Source of the DNA: Geomonas ferrireducens
GTDB taxonomy: Bacteria; Desulfobacterota; Desulfuromonadia; Geobacterales; Geobacteraceae
DNA length: 44,925 nucleotides
Reading direction: 5' to 3'
NCBI RefSeq assembly: GCF_004917065.1
Contig: NZ_SSYA01000005.1
Span: 1 to 44,925, forward strand
Below are positions 24,868 through 34,724 of the stretch, piece by piece. The first letter of the stretch is position 1. The number at the start of each line of letters is the position of its first letter. Position numbers and translations under genes: made by a program. The notes beneath the pieces were generated by a model that saw only the letters and a list, made by a program, of their open reading frames with translations, was not told where the DNA came from and did no database searches.

Positions 24868-27243
24868 ATGCCCACTGAAAGCGGCGATAAACAGACAATT
24901 CAGAAGAGTTCGCTGATCCGGTTGTGTGACAGCTGGATGGAAGCGGTCGCGCAAGGTTTCACCTGCGACCGGTATGAGAAGCGCAGCCGCTTCATCATGC
25001 TCTTCCTCACCGCCTTATTCCTCACCCTGTTCATCATCCCGAGCCCGCAGTTCCTCTCGGTGCACTACCGGGAGGGGGATATTGCCACCTCCGACATCCG
25101 CGCCACGCAGGACTATCTCATCGAGGACCTGCTCCTCACCGAGAAGAAGCGTGCCGAGGCCGAAGCTGCCGCCCCCTTCGTCTATACGCTTGCACCCAAC
25201 GGCAACATAGACTTGGTGCGCCGTCTGGAGGACGCCCTCGAGCTGATGGACGACGCCACCCTGCACGGCGAGGCGAGGCGCAAGGCGGTGATCGCGGCGG
25301 TCGGCGTGGACGTCTCTGCGCAGGAACTGGCCGCGCTCTCGCGGGTCAGGCAGCAGCGCGCCTTCCTCTCCGACCTCGGGCGGCAGCTAGCCCCCTTGTA
25401 CCGGCAGCGCATCGTGGCGGACAAGGGGCACTTCGCCGCGGACCTGCGCCACGGCATCGTGGTGGTGGACGAGACGACCAAGCAGGACGTGGCGGGAGGG
25501 GACTACTCCGCCAGCCTCGATCTCGCCGGGGCGCGCCGCGCCTTTTTAGGGATGACCCTTACCCAGGGTGCTTCTCCCCGTGACCTCGAGACCCTGAAGG
25601 GGCTCGCGCTGCGCATGATCGCCCCGAACCTCACCTTCGACCGCAACGGCACCGACGAGAAGAAGAGCCAGGCTCGCGGAGCGGTGCGTCCTGTCCTCTT
25701 CAAGATGAAGCGGGGCGAGATGCTGGTCCGTGTCGGCGAGCGGGTCACCTCCGAGCAGGCCATGAAGCTGGAGCGGGTTTTCAGTGCGCGCAACAGCGCC
25801 CCGATCCTCACCGGCCTCGGCATCTTCGGGCTCATCCTGGTGCTCTGTTACGCCCCCTTCCGCTTCGGTCGCAAGAACATCAGGAAATTCAACCCGAGCA
25901 ACAAGGACATCCTGTTACTGTCCCTTCTCACCGTGGTGAACTTCGGGGTGCTGAAGCTGGTCTCCACCGTTTCCACCGCCATGGGGGGGCTCTTCCCTTC
26001 CATCGACACGGCGAACTACTTCTACCTTTTCCCTTTTGCGGCCTCCGCCATCGTGGTCAGGATCATCCTGAACTCCGAGGTCGCCCTGGTCTACTGCGCC
26101 ATCACCGCGCCCCTGACCGGGATCATGTTGAACAACTCGCTCCAGGTCGTCGTCTATGCACTTCTGGGGGGCATCGTCGGGGCTCACGGCGTGCGCCAGT
26201 GCAAGGACCGTGGGACCATTTACAGCGCGGGGCTCAAGGTGAGCGCGGTGAACATGGCGCTCGCCGTCTGCTTCCACGTCTACAACGACAGCCCGATCTC
26301 GCTGCAACCGGTTTACGGCATCGTCTTCGCCTTCTTGGGCGGCTTCATCAACGCGGCTTACGTGTCCGGCATGATTCCGCTCATCGAGGCGGTGTTCCAG
26401 TACACCACCGACGTCAAGCTTCTGGAGCTTGCGAACCTCAACTCGCCGTTGTTGCGCGAGCTGATGATCCGGGCCCCCGGGACCTACCACCACAGCGTAC
26501 TCGTCGGCAACATGGTCGAGGCCGGCGCCGAGGCGATCAGCGCGAACCCGCTGCTCGCCCGTGTCGCCGCCTACTACCACGACGTCGGAAAGCTGAAGAA
26601 GCCGCAGTACTTTATCGAGAACATCCGCGATGGTGAGAACCGCCACGACAAGCTCTCTCCGAGCATGAGTGCGCTCATCCTGATTTCGCACATGAAGGAC
26701 GGTGTCGAACTCGCCAAGGAGCACCGCCTGGGGCAGCCGATCATCGAGATCATCCGTCAGTCGCACGGCACCTCGATCATCAACTACTTCTACCTGAAGG
26801 CGAAAGGGCTGGAGACACCGGGCTCCCCGCCGGTGGAGGAGCGCGACTTCCGCTACCCGGGGCCCAAACCGCAGACCAGGGAGGCGGGGCTCGTGCTTCT
26901 TGCCGATTGCGTCGAGGCCGCCTCGCGCACGCTCACCGATCCGACCCCGGCGAGGATCCAGGGGCTCGTGCAGAAGATCATCAACAACATCTTCATCGAC
27001 GGGCAGTTGGACGAGTGCGAACTGACGCTCAAAAACCTGCACGAGATAGCCAAGAGCTTCAACCAGATACTCGTGGGGATCTACCATCAGCGTATCGATT
27101 ACCCCGAGCCCGCCTACAAGGAGAAGACGATTGCCAGGAAGCCAGAAGATATCGATAGCGAACCGCCAAAGGCGGATACCGGTCGCGAAGAAGGACCTGC
27201 GAAGGGTGGCACAGAGGATCTTAGACGCCTTGGGATGTCCTGA
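24868..27243 (+). CDS. PgpH-type 7TM-HD membrane phosphohydrolase
   Basis: A 791-residue membrane protein of the 7TMR-HD family, whose studied members (PgpH) hydrolyse cyclic di-AMP. There is an N-terminal membrane helix (about 45-70), a large extracytoplasmic domain (about 70-305), a block of seven membrane helices (about 310-520), and a cytoplasmic HD domain. In the HD domain, His-His follows GTYH, and His571-Asp572 sits in YYHDVGKLKKPQYFIEN. The C-terminal 40 residues are charged and overlap ybeY by 113 bases. Gene order pgpH-ybeY-dgkA is the same as in Firmicutes. The nucleotide substrate here is inferred only. Confidence 0.92.
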   Translation: MPTESGDKQTIQKSSLIRLCDSWMEAVAQGFTCDRYEKRSRFIMLFLTALFLTLFIIPSPQFLSVHYREGDIATSDIRATQDYLIEDLLLTEKKRAEAEAAAPFVYTLAPNGNIDLVRRLEDALELMDDATLHGEARRKAVIAAVGVDVSAQELAALSRVRQQRAFLSDLGRQLAPLYRQRIVADKGHFAADLRHGIVVVDETTKQDVAGGDYSASLDLAGARRAFLGMTLTQGASPRDLETLKGLALRMIAPNLTFDRNGTDEKKSQARGAVRPVLFKMKRGEMLVRVGERVTSEQAMKLERVFSARNSAPILTGLGIFGLILVLCYAPFRFGRKNIRKFNPSNKDILLLSLLTVVNFGVLKLVSTVSTAMGGLFPSIDTANYFYLFPFAASAIVVRIILNSEVALVYCAITAPLTGIMLNNSLQVVVYALLGGIVGAHGVRQCKDRGTIYSAGLKVSAVNMALAVCFHVYNDSPISLQPVYGIVFAFLGGFINAAYVSGMIPLIEAVFQYTTDVKLLELANLNSPLLRELMIRAPGTYHHSVLVGNMVEAGAEAISANPLLARVAAYYHDVGKLKKPQYFIENIRDGENRHDKLSPSMSALILISHMKDGVELAKEHRLGQPIIEIIRQSHGTSIINYFYLKAKGLETPGSPPVEERDFRYPGPKPQTREAGLVLLADCVEAASRTLTDPTPARIQGLVQKIINNIFIDGQLDECELTLKNLHEIAKSFNQILVGIYHQRIDYPEPAYKEKTIARKPEDIDSEPPKADTGREEGPAKGGTEDLRRLGMS

Positions 27244-27595
27244 GGCGGAACTCTCGGTGAGCATCGTCGGGGACCGGGCCATCCGGGTCCTGAACCGTGA
27301 GTACCTGGGGCGTGACAAGGCGACCAACGTGATCTCCTTCGCCATGCAGGAAGGGGAGTTCGGGGCCGTCAACCCGGAGGTGCTGGGGGACGTGGTGATC
27401 TCCGTGGACACCGCGGCGCGCGAGGCCGAGGAGTCCGGCGACACCTTTTTGGGCCGCCTGTACTTCCTGCTTATGCACGGCATCCTGCACATCACCGGCT
27501 ACGACCACGAAAGAAGCGGTGAGGCCGAGGCCGCCCGCATGGAGGCGAAAGAGCGTGAGATCTTCGCCCTGCTCGTCGAGGAAGGGCTTGTCTAG
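27131..27595 (+). CDS. ybeY: endoribonuclease YbeY
   Basis: A 154-residue zinc-dependent endoribonuclease for 16S rRNA 3'-end maturation and ribosome quality control. The metal triad HGILHITGYDH (H-x3-H-x5-H) is complete, along with the DKATNVISFAM segment. The family's NRQRR-type N terminus is read from TTG 27131. This start lies within the end of pgpH in another frame, giving a 113-base overlap that is long for bacteria. No later start keeps the conserved N terminus. Confidence 0.93.
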   Translation: MPGSQKISIANRQRRIPVAKKDLRRVAQRILDALGCPEAELSVSIVGDRAIRVLNREYLGRDKATNVISFAMQEGEFGAVNPEVLGDVVISVDTAAREAEESGDTFLGRLYFLLMHGILHITGYDHERSGEAEAARMEAKEREIFALLVEEGLV

Positions 27596-27612
27596 CCTGG
27601 GAAAGCGGTAGC

Positions 27613-28320
27613 ATGAAGCCGACCCGCTTCATCGACTCGGTGAACTGCGCGATCGAGGGGATCCTCCACGCGACGCGCACGCAAAAGCACATGCGCTACC
27701 ACTTCCTGGCGGCGCTCGCCGTGCTCTTCACCGCCCTTTTGCTGCGGGTCTCCTCCATGGAGTTCATGCTGCTCGCCCTGGCGGTCAGCTTCGTCCTCTT
27801 CGCCGAACTCATGAACACGGCGGTCGAAATCGTGGTGGACATGATTTCGCCCGGGTACCACCCGCTGGCGAAGCTCGCCAAAGATGTCGCCGCGGGCGCC
27901 GTGCTCGTGGCGGCCTTCGGCACCGCCATCATGGGGTACCTGGTGCTCGCCAGGTACGTGCTCCCCTGGCAGAGAACGGGGCTCGAGATGATCGGTACCG
28001 AAACGGAGACGGGGATGGTGGTTTCGGTGGTCCTCGTGCTCATCGTCGTGGTGATCATGAAGGCGCGCGGCGGCACCGGGACCCCGCTCGAAGGGGGGGG
28101 CGTGAGCGGCCACTCGGCGGTCGGCTTTTCCATCGCCACCTCGGTCGCGCTGCACACTCAGGACCCGCTCATAACGGTTTTCTGTTTCATCCTCGCCGCC
28201 ATGGTGAGCCACTCGCGCCTTCTTTTGAGGATCCACCGTCCCAGGGAAGTCGTGGCGGGGGGGCTCGTCGGGGTGGCGATCACCGTGGCGGTGCATCTGC
28301 TGTTCCGCGCCTTCGGGTGA
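27613..28320 (+). CDS. fusion of diacylglycerol/undecaprenol kinase (DgkA) and PAP2 phosphatase
   Basis: A 235-residue membrane protein with two enzyme modules. Residues 1-118 are a small DgkA-like lipid kinase; its signature AELMNTAVEIVVD lies at 64-76. Residues about 130-235 form a PAP2-type lipid phosphatase. The PAP2 motifs are altered: motif 1 is K150-x6-TP instead of K-x6-RP, motif 2 is VSGH (164-167) instead of PSGH, and motif 3 is SR-x5-H-x3-E (201-212) with Glu for the usual Asp. In PgpH-YbeY neighbourhoods, DgkA alone recycles undecaprenol. Here both activities may act on the same polyprenyl lipid, if the phosphatase is active. Confidence 0.85.
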   Translation: MKPTRFIDSVNCAIEGILHATRTQKHMRYHFLAALAVLFTALLLRVSSMEFMLLALAVSFVLFAELMNTAVEIVVDMISPGYHPLAKLAKDVAAGAVLVAAFGTAIMGYLVLARYVLPWQRTGLEMIGTETETGMVVSVVLVLIVVVIMKARGGTGTPLEGGGVSGHSAVGFSIATSVALHTQDPLITVFCFILAAMVSHSRLLLRIHRPREVVAGGLVGVAITVAVHLLFRAFG

Positions 28321-28363
28321 AACGTCTTGACCGACAATGCAGCAACAGTAAGGAGAAACATCC

Positions 28364-29221
28364 TTGGAAGAGGGTAACGGACGCAAGGGACAGGGGCTCA
28401 TCGAATCCCTGACCCGGCTCTTGTACGGCAAAAAGAAGGTCACCGAGGCCGAGATCCAGGAGATCATGGACGCCGGCGAGGAAGAAGGGGTCATCAACCA
28501 GGAGGAGAACGCGATGATCCGCTCCATCCTCACCTTGGGTGACTCGATGGTGCGCGAGATCATGCTGCCGCGCATGGAGATGTCCTGCGTTTCCATTCAG
28601 GACGAGGTGAGCGAGGTGCTGAAATCGATCATCGCCTCCGGCCACTCGCGCTTGCCGGTCTACGAAGGGACCATCGACAACGTCATCGGCCTCATCTACG
28701 CGAAGGACCTCCTGAGATACTGGGGCGAGCCGGACGACGCCATCGAATTGCGGAAGCTGATCCGTGCCCCCTTCTTCGTCCCCGAGACCAAGAACCTGGA
28801 GGAGCTGCTGCACGACTTCAAGAAGCGGCGCGTCCATATGGCGGTGGTCATCGACGAGTACGGCGGCACCGCGGGGCTCGTCACCATCGAGGACCTGCTC
28901 GAGGAGATCGTGGGGGACATCCAGGACGAGTACGACCTGGAGACCGAGCGCCTCTCGGTGCAGGGGGACGGCTCCATCGTCGCCGATGGCAGGCTCACCA
29001 TCGAGGAGGTGGAGGAGCACTTCCACGTCTCCATCGAGAAGGACAACTTCGAGACGGTTGGGGGGCTCATCTTCCACCTGACCGGCCGCATCCCGCTGGC
29101 GGGCGAGGTGATCGAGAGCGAGACCCTGGTACTTACCGTGCTCGAAGCGGACGAACGCCGCATCGCGAAGGTGCACATCGCCCGTAAAGAAGAGCTGGAA
29201 CGGGAGTCCGAGGAGTCGTGA
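28364..29221 (+). CDS. CorC/HlyC-type CBS domain protein
   Basis: A 285-residue cytosolic protein with an acidic N terminus, a paired CBS domain (about 65-185; [10 protein letters not shown] ... [29 protein letters not shown], quoted in parts) and a C-terminal CorC_HlyC transporter-associated domain (about 200-280). It lacks the DUF21 membrane part, so it corresponds to the YbeX/CorC type linked to magnesium or cobalt efflux and to ribosome maturation. It starts at TTG 28364, eight bases after AAGGAG. It lies between the ybeY cluster and lnt, an order also known in enterobacteria (ybeY-ybeX-lnt). Confidence 0.92.
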   Translation: MEEGNGRKGQGLIESLTRLLYGKKKVTEAEIQEIMDAGEEEGVINQEENAMIRSILTLGDSMVREIMLPRMEMSCVSIQDEVSEVLKSIIASGHSRLPVYEGTIDNVIGLIYAKDLLRYWGEPDDAIELRKLIRAPFFVPETKNLEELLHDFKKRRVHMAVVIDEYGGTAGLVTIEDLLEEIVGDIQDEYDLETERLSVQGDGSIVADGRLTIEEVEEHFHVSIEKDNFETVGGLIFHLTGRIPLAGEVIESETLVLTVLEADERRIAKVHIARKEELERESEES

Positions 29222-30759
29222 CCGGCAAGACGGTGAACCCCGGCGCGACGACCGCGGGGCGCTACCTGCTGGCGCTTTGCTCGGGTGCGCTGCTCGCGGT
29301 TTCCTTTCCGCTTCCCGGCATCTCGGTGCTGGCGTGGATCGCCTTCGTGCCGCTGTTTGTCGCCGCCGACGGCGTCGCCCCGAGGCTCGGGTTCCGGCTC
29401 GGGTTCGTCGCCGGCAGCGCCGCTTACACGGCACTTCTGTACTGGCTGAACGTGGTGATGATGGGGTACGGCAAGCTGCACTGGAGCGTGAGCGGCACGC
29501 TCTTTCTTCTGCTTGCAGGATACCTCGCGCTCTACCCGGCCGCGGTTTTGTGGATGGTGCGGCGCTGCGAGGAGAACGGGATCCCGCTTCTTTGCTCCTT
29601 TCCGCTTCTGTGGGTCACGGGGGAGGCGGTCCGCTCCTACGCGTTCACCGGCTTTCCGTGGGCGAACCTCGGGTACTCGCAATACCGCACCCTGCCGCTG
29701 ATCCAGATCAGCGACCTGACCGGCGTGTACGGGGTGAGCTTCCTCGTTGCCTTCGCCAACGTGGTCTTTTACCGGATCTGGGTTTCCATGCGGCACAAAA
29801 AGCCCTACCCGGTGCGCGCGCTCATCATGCTGGTGCTGCTTCTTGCCGCCACCATGGTGTACGGCGTCGCCCGGCTCACCCGTGCCGACAGGGGTGTGAC
29901 GCAGCGGGTGCTCGTGGTGCAGGGAAACATCCCGCAGGACGTCAAGTGGGCCCCGGCCTGGCAGGACGCCACCGTGAAGACCTACGAGCGGCTGACCCGC
30001 GAGGGGTGCCGCGAGCCCGGGACGCTCGTGGTCTGGCCCGAGAGCGCCATGCCGTTTTTCCTGCAGCAGGAGCCCGCCTACGCGGAGCGGCTCAAGAGCC
30101 TCGCCAGGGAACTGAAGAGCCCCATCGTGGTGGGAAGCCCCGCCTTTGAGCAGGAGGGGGGAACGGTGCGCTACCTGAACAGCGTCTTTCTCGTCACCGA
30201 GCAGGGCGTCGTGGCCGGACGAAGCGACAAGCTGCACCTGGTCCCCTTCGGCGAGTACGTGCCGCTTGCTCCGCTTTTGCCGTTCGTGAACAAGCTGGTG
30301 ACCGGCGTCGGCGATTTCTCTCCGGGCAAGAGCACCCAGCTCCTTGCCTCTTCCGCGGGGAAGCTCGGCGTGCTGGTCTGCTTCGAGGGGATCTTCCCGG
30401 AAATCGCCCGTGCCTACGTCGAGCAGGGCGCCGGGCTCCTGGTGAACATCACCAACGATGCCTGGTTCGGGCGCACCTCCGCACCGTACCAGCATCTCTC
30501 CATGACCGTGTTCCGGGCCGTGGAGAACCGGGTCCCCCTGGTGCGTGCCGCCAACACCGGGATCAGCGCGGTGATCGACAGCAAGGGGCACATCCGCGGG
30601 GTTACACCGCTGTTCCAGGAGGGAACCCTGGCCGGGGAGATCCGTACCGGCGCGCGGGGGACCTTCTACACCCGTTTCGGCGACCTCTTCGCGCTGCTCT
30701 GCCTCTCCGGGAGCGCGGGGATGGCGGTCGCCTGCTACCGTCGCAGAGGGCGGGACTGA
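29218..30759 (+). CDS. lnt: apolipoprotein N-acyltransferase
   Basis: A 513-residue inner-membrane enzyme that adds the third acyl chain to lipoproteins. An N-terminal membrane region of about six helices (15-225) is followed by a nitrilase-like catalytic domain (about 230-480). The catalytic triad is visible: Glu275 (WPESAMPFF), Lys338 ([11 protein letters not shown]) and Cys388 ([10 protein letters not shown]). A last helix closes the protein. It starts at GTG 29218, overlapping the corC stop by four bases, so the two are coupled. Confidence 0.96.
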   Translation: MTGKTVNPGATTAGRYLLALCSGALLAVSFPLPGISVLAWIAFVPLFVAADGVAPRLGFRLGFVAGSAAYTALLYWLNVVMMGYGKLHWSVSGTLFLLLAGYLALYPAAVLWMVRRCEENGIPLLCSFPLLWVTGEAVRSYAFTGFPWANLGYSQYRTLPLIQISDLTGVYGVSFLVAFANVVFYRIWVSMRHKKPYPVRALIMLVLLLAATMVYGVARLTRADRGVTQRVLVVQGNIPQDVKWAPAWQDATVKTYERLTREGCREPGTLVVWPESAMPFFLQQEPAYAERLKSLARELKSPIVVGSPAFEQEGGTVRYLNSVFLVTEQGVVAGRSDKLHLVPFGEYVPLAPLLPFVNKLVTGVGDFSPGKSTQLLASSAGKLGVLVCFEGIFPEIARAYVEQGAGLLVNITNDAWFGRTSAPYQHLSMTVFRAVENRVPLVRAANTGISAVIDSKGHIRGVTPLFQEGTLAGEIRTGARGTFYTRFGDLFALLCLSGSAGMAVACYRRRGRD

Positions 30760-30815
30760 TTTTTTGACAAAAACCTATATCGCCTGAAGGCGATGCGACA
30801 TAAGGAGCCGTACCG

Positions 30816-31932
30816 ATGTTCAGAGAGGAAATAGCCAAGATAGAAGAGCTCGTGGAGCGCATCAACAACCTCCGGGGGTCTCTTTGACGTAGATGACAAG
30901 AGGGAGCGGATGCAGGAGCTCGAAGAGGTGACCTCCCGCCCCGATTTTTGGAACGATGCCGAGAATGCCCAGAAGGTCCTCAAGGCCAGGATGGCCATGG
31001 AGAAGGACGTCAACACCTGGGAATCGCTCGAGCGGCAGGCCGGCGACATTAAGGAACTGATCGAGCTGGGGAGCGAGGAAGAGGACGAGGCGACCCTTGC
31101 CGAGGTGCGCGCCATGAACGCGCAACTGGAGACCGTGGTGAGCCAGGCGGAATTCCGTCGCATGCTCTCCGGGCCGCACGACGCCTCGGGCGCCTTCGTT
31201 TCCATCAACTCCGGTGCAGGCGGGACGGAGTCGCAGGACTGGGCCGAGATGCTCCTGCGCATGTACCTGCGTTACTGCGAGAAGAAGGGGTGGAAGACCG
31301 AGATCACCGACTACCAGGAAGGGGATGGGGCCGGGATCAAGGGGGTTACCTTCGCGGCGACCGGCGAGTTCGCCTACGGCTATCTGAAGGCGGAGGCGGG
31401 GATCCACCGCCTGGTGCGCATATCGCCCTTTGACAGCTCCGCCCGGCGTCACACCTCGTTCGCCTCCGTGTTCGTCTTCCCGATCATCGAGGAAGAGGAC
31501 ATCGACATCAAGATATCGGAGAGCGACCTGAGGATCGACACCTATCGCTCCTCGGGGGCAGGCGGTCAGCACGTCAACACCACCGACTCCGCGATCAGGA
31601 TCACCCACCTCCCCACCGGCACCGTGGTGGCCTGCCAGAGCGAGCGGAGCCAGCACATGAACAAGGCGACCGCGATGAAGGTGCTCCGCTCCAAGCTCTA
31701 CGAGTTGGAGCTCAGGGAGCGCGAGGCGAAGGCGGCCGATATCGCCGGGGAGAAGAAGGAAATCGGCTGGGGGAGCCAGATCCGCTCCTACGTGCTGCAT
31801 CCCTACAAGATGGTGAAGGACCTGCGCACCGGTGTCGAGAGCGGCAATCCCGACAACGTGCTGGACGGCGCGCTGGACGACTTCGTGGTCCCCTACCTCA
31901 TGGGCGTGCGCCGCGAGACGAGCGACATCTAG
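30816..31932 (+). CDS. prfB: peptide chain release factor 2 (programmed frameshift)
   Basis: Release factor 2 ends translation at UGA and UAA. ATG 30816 (after a TAAGGAG site) opens a 23-codon frame that stops at an in-frame TGA (30885-30887). A +1 shift at CTT-T leads into the main frame from GAC 30886 to 31932, giving about 371 residues. The main frame holds the SPF stop-codon-reading tripeptide (RISPFDSS) and the peptidyl-tRNA hydrolysis GGQ (SSGAGGQHVN). The start normally reported at ATG 30910 would miss the N-terminal helix, so the shifted reading is correct. Confidence 0.96.
30873..30888 (+). promoter_or_regulatory. RF2 autoregulatory +1 frameshift site
   Basis: The sequence CGG GGG TCT CTT TGA C contains a Shine-Dalgarno-like GGGGG three bases ahead of CTT, then the TGA stop and C. 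The spacing is identical to the well-studied E. coli prfB site (AGG GGG TAT CTT TGA C). Low RF2 leads to slow reading of TGA and more frameshifting, hence more RF2. Confidence 0.95.
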
Positions 31933-31972
31933 GGGTGGGTTTACGGGGCGGGAGCTCTGACAAGGAACGATA

Positions 31973-32779
31973 ATGCTTAAGACGGTAAGGCTTTTTGTCA
32001 TATATCTATTGCTGCTGGCACCCGCGGCCACCGGCTGCGCCGCCCAGCGTGCGGGGCTCACGAGCGTTGGCTTCGCCATCCAGGTGGGCGCCTTCTCCGA
32101 CGTGAAAAACGCCGAGCGGCTGACCAAAAAACTTCAGGACCAGGGGATCGAGGCCTTCTACTTCAAAAGGGAAAACGGCATCTACGCCGTGCGCTTCGGG
32201 GACTTCCCCCGTCGCGACGATGCGCGCAAGGCGGCGCAGAAGCTCGTGAAGGAGAGGACCATCGGCTCCTACTTCATCGCCGCGCCGCAGCCCGAGCGAA
32301 GTGCCGCGCTGCGCGAGACCGTGATCGAGAAGGCGCCGGCCCCCTCGATCACCAAGCCGGCGAAGCCCGTGAAGAAGAAGGAAGAGCCGGTGAAGCGCGA
32401 CCGCAGCGACATGGGCGGGATCGCCGCCCGGACCGCGGAGCGCTTCGTCGGTATCCCGTACCGTTGGGGCGGGGACACCGTGGTGGACGGCATGGACTGC
32501 AGCGGTTTCGTGCGCGCCGTCTACAACCTGTGCGGCGTCAACATCCCGCGCACCTCGCGCGAGCAGTACCGGGTGGGTGACGCCGTGGGGCGCGAGGAGT
32601 TAAAGGACGGCGATCTGGTTTTCTTCGGGGGCTCCCCGGACGAGATCAACCACGTCGGCATCTTCGTCGGCAACGGCCGTTTCGTGCATGCCCCGCGTCG
32701 CGGCGACGACATCAAGGTGAGTTCCATGGACGAATCCTACTTTCAGAAGAGGTTCGTCGGCGCGAAGCGATACTTTTAA
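31973..32779 (+). CDS. SPOR-NlpC/P60 cell-wall hydrolase, probable lipoprotein
   Basis: A 268-residue exported peptidoglycan endopeptidase. Its N-terminal signal ends at AATG-Cys22, a fair lipobox. A SPOR domain (about 34-104) binds glycan strands lacking stem peptides. After a Pro/Lys-rich linker (108-145) comes an NlpC/P60 domain with Cys176 (MDCSGFV), His227 (INHVGIF) and a third polar residue near His239. SPOR plus NlpC would direct the enzyme to septal, peptide-free peptidoglycan. It follows prfB by 40 bases in the same direction. Confidence 0.92.
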   Translation: MLKTVRLFVIYLLLLAPAATGCAAQRAGLTSVGFAIQVGAFSDVKNAERLTKKLQDQGIEAFYFKRENGIYAVRFGDFPRRDDARKAAQKLVKERTIGSYFIAAPQPERSAALRETVIEKAPAPSITKPAKPVKKKEEPVKRDRSDMGGIAARTAERFVGIPYRWGGDTVVDGMDCSGFVRAVYNLCGVNIPRTSREQYRVGDAVGREELKDGDLVFFGGSPDEINHVGIFVGNGRFVHAPRRGDDIKVSSMDESYFQKRFVGAKRYF

Positions 32780-32829
32780 GCCGACGCCGGTAAAAGCCGA
32801 TGAGAGTGCAGTACCTGAAACAGAGACAA

Positions 32830-32871
32830 CCTAGAACATAGAACACAGAACCTAGAACATAGATTGTAGAA
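32830..32871 (+). repeat. two 21-bp direct repeats upstream of the DUF1015 gene
   Basis: Two consecutive 21-bp units both begin CCTAGAACATAGA and end AGAA; they differ in only three central positions. The motif TAGAAC recurs within and after them. The array sits between the NlpC gene and the DUF1015 ribosome-binding site. Confidence 0.6.
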
Positions 32872-32896
32872 CGAGAATTAAAAGACAGGAGCAGTT

Positions 32897-34138
32897 ATGG
32901 CATTTATCAAGCCGTTCAAGGCGGTGCGCCCCAAAAAGGATCTGGCGGAGAAGGTCGCCGCTCTTCCCTATGACGTGATGAACACGCAGGAGGCCATGGC
33001 GATGGCGGCCGGCAATCCGGCGAGCTTTCTGCACATTTCCCGCCCGGAGATCGATCTTCCGGAAGACATCGACGTGCACTCCGACCCGGTCTACGTCCAG
33101 GGGCGGGAGAACCTCGCGAAGTTCATGAAAGAAGGGGTGCTGCTGCAGGACGACACCGAGCGCTACTACGTCTACCGCCAGAAGATGGGCAACATCACCC
33201 AGACCGGCCTCGTGGTCTGCGCCGGTGTCGACGACTACCAAGACGGCACCATCAAGAAGCACGAGCTGACCAGGGCGGACAAGGAGGAGGACCGCGTAAA
33301 GCATATCGATGCGCTGAACGCGAACGACGAGCCGGTCTTCTACACCTACCGCAACGCCCCGGCCATCACCGCGACCATCGATCAGGTGACCAAGGGTGAG
33401 CCGCTTTACGACTTCACCACCGACGACGGCGTCTCCCACACCCTGTGGGACATCGCCGACCAGGCACTCATCGACTCCCTGACCGCGAGCTTCGCCGCGA
33501 TCCCGACCCTCTACGTCGCCGACGGCCACCACCGCAGTGCCGCGGCGAGCCGGGTGCGCGACCTGAGAAAGGACGCCAACCCGAAGCACACCGGCAGCGA
33601 GGAGTACAACTTCTTCCTCACCGTGATCTTCCCGGACAACGAGATGACCATCATGCCCTACAACCGGGTGGTGAAGGATCTGAACGGCCGCAGCTTCGCC
33701 GAGTTCATGGCACGCGTCGGCGAGCGCTTCGAGGCGACGCCGGTCTCCGGCGCGGTGCAGCCCGGCGAGCGGCACCAGTTCGGCATGTACCTGGGCGGAA
33801 AGTGGTACGTGCTCGTCCCGCGCGAGGACTCCTTCCCGGAAAACGATCCCGTCGCTTCCATGGACGTATCCATCCTGCAGGACAACCTCTTGAGCCCGGT
33901 CCTCGGCGTGCGCAACCCGCGCACCGACCAGCGCATCCACTTCGTGGGCGGAATCCGCGGCGTCGAGGAACTGGAGCGGGTGGTGAATTCCGGCGAGTAC
34001 ATGGTCGCCTTCTCCCTGTTCCCGACCTCTATCGAGGAGCTCATGTCGCTGGCGGACGAGGACAAGATCATGCCGCCCAAGTCAACCTGGTTCGAACCGA
34101 AGCTCAGAAGCGGACTCTTTGTCCACCTGCTGGATTAA
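32897..34138 (+). CDS. DUF1015 family protein
   Basis: A 413-residue cytosolic protein of DUF1015. The N terminus has the family block IKPFKAVRPKKDLAEKVAALPYDVMN. The middle carries the HELTRADKEEDRVKHIDAL segment and the core motif VADGHHRSAAA, likely part of the active site. A related archaeal protein (SerK) is a free serine kinase, so a small-molecule kinase role is possible here, but Geobacter members have not been characterised to my knowledge. AGGAG precedes ATG by seven bases. Confidence 0.88.
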   Translation: MAFIKPFKAVRPKKDLAEKVAALPYDVMNTQEAMAMAAGNPASFLHISRPEIDLPEDIDVHSDPVYVQGRENLAKFMKEGVLLQDDTERYYVYRQKMGNITQTGLVVCAGVDDYQDGTIKKHELTRADKEEDRVKHIDALNANDEPVFYTYRNAPAITATIDQVTKGEPLYDFTTDDGVSHTLWDIADQALIDSLTASFAAIPTLYVADGHHRSAAASRVRDLRKDANPKHTGSEEYNFFLTVIFPDNEMTIMPYNRVVKDLNGRSFAEFMARVGERFEATPVSGAVQPGERHQFGMYLGGKWYVLVPREDSFPENDPVASMDVSILQDNLLSPVLGVRNPRTDQRIHFVGGIRGVEELERVVNSGEYMVAFSLFPTSIEELMSLADEDKIMPPKSTWFEPKLRSGLFVHLLD

Positions 34139-34169
34139 AACGATTAATCACACCTGACGGAGGAGATTG

Positions 34170-34640
34170 ATGCGTAACGTTGAGAAGTTCCTTGTGCTGC
34201 TGCTGCTCATGGCGGCGGTGGCCATACCCGCCTGCTCCCAGAAGGAACCGACCAAGCTGGCGGCAGCCGAAAAGACAGAAAAGAAAAGTGCAGCCGGTGC
34301 GGTGACCACCGCTTCCGGCCTTTCCTACACCGATCTTGTGGTGGGGACCGGCGCGTCGCCCACCTCGGGCAAGAGCGTCACCGTCCATTACACCGGCACG
34401 CTTGAGAACGGCTCCAAGTTCGACAGCTCGCTCGACCGCGGCCAGCCCTTCGTATTCCGGATCGGCGCGGGCGAGGTGATCCCCGGGTGGGACGAAGGGG
34501 TGATGTCCATGAAGGTCGGCGGCAAAAGGAAGCTCGTCGTCCCGCCGCAGCTTGGCTACGGGGCGAACGGCGCAGGCGGGGTGATACCCCCCAACGCGAC
34601 CCTGGTCTTTGAAGTGGAGCTTCTGGATGTAGAGAAGTAA
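34170..34640 (+). CDS. FKBP-type peptidyl-prolyl isomerase, exported
   Basis: A 156-residue folding catalyst. An N-terminal signal (about 1-22) ends in IPAC, so it may be a lipoprotein. A short charged linker leads to one FKBP domain (about 50-155) with the usual core: [44 protein letters not shown] and [11 protein letters not shown] 34170 follows GGAGGAG; TTG 34167 is an adjacent alternative. It acts in the periplasm or at the membrane. Confidence 0.93.
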   Translation: MRNVEKFLVLLLLMAAVAIPACSQKEPTKLAAAEKTEKKSAAGAVTTASGLSYTDLVVGTGASPTSGKSVTVHYTGTLENGSKFDSSLDRGQPFVFRIGAGEVIPGWDEGVMSMKVGGKRKLVVPPQLGYGANGAGGVIPPNATLVFEVELLDVEK

Positions 34641-34724
34641 GCGGCGCGGCTCCTTGCAATGGCTTAAGGAGGACTGTAAAGTTGTCCTCTGTCTTTTCAT
34701 CCCAAGCCGTCAGCGAGGTGCCGC

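Noticed and set aside
25915..27495. 526-residue frame antisense to pgpH and ybeY
   Set aside because: A shadow of two well-supported genes; no recognisable domain and no start signal.
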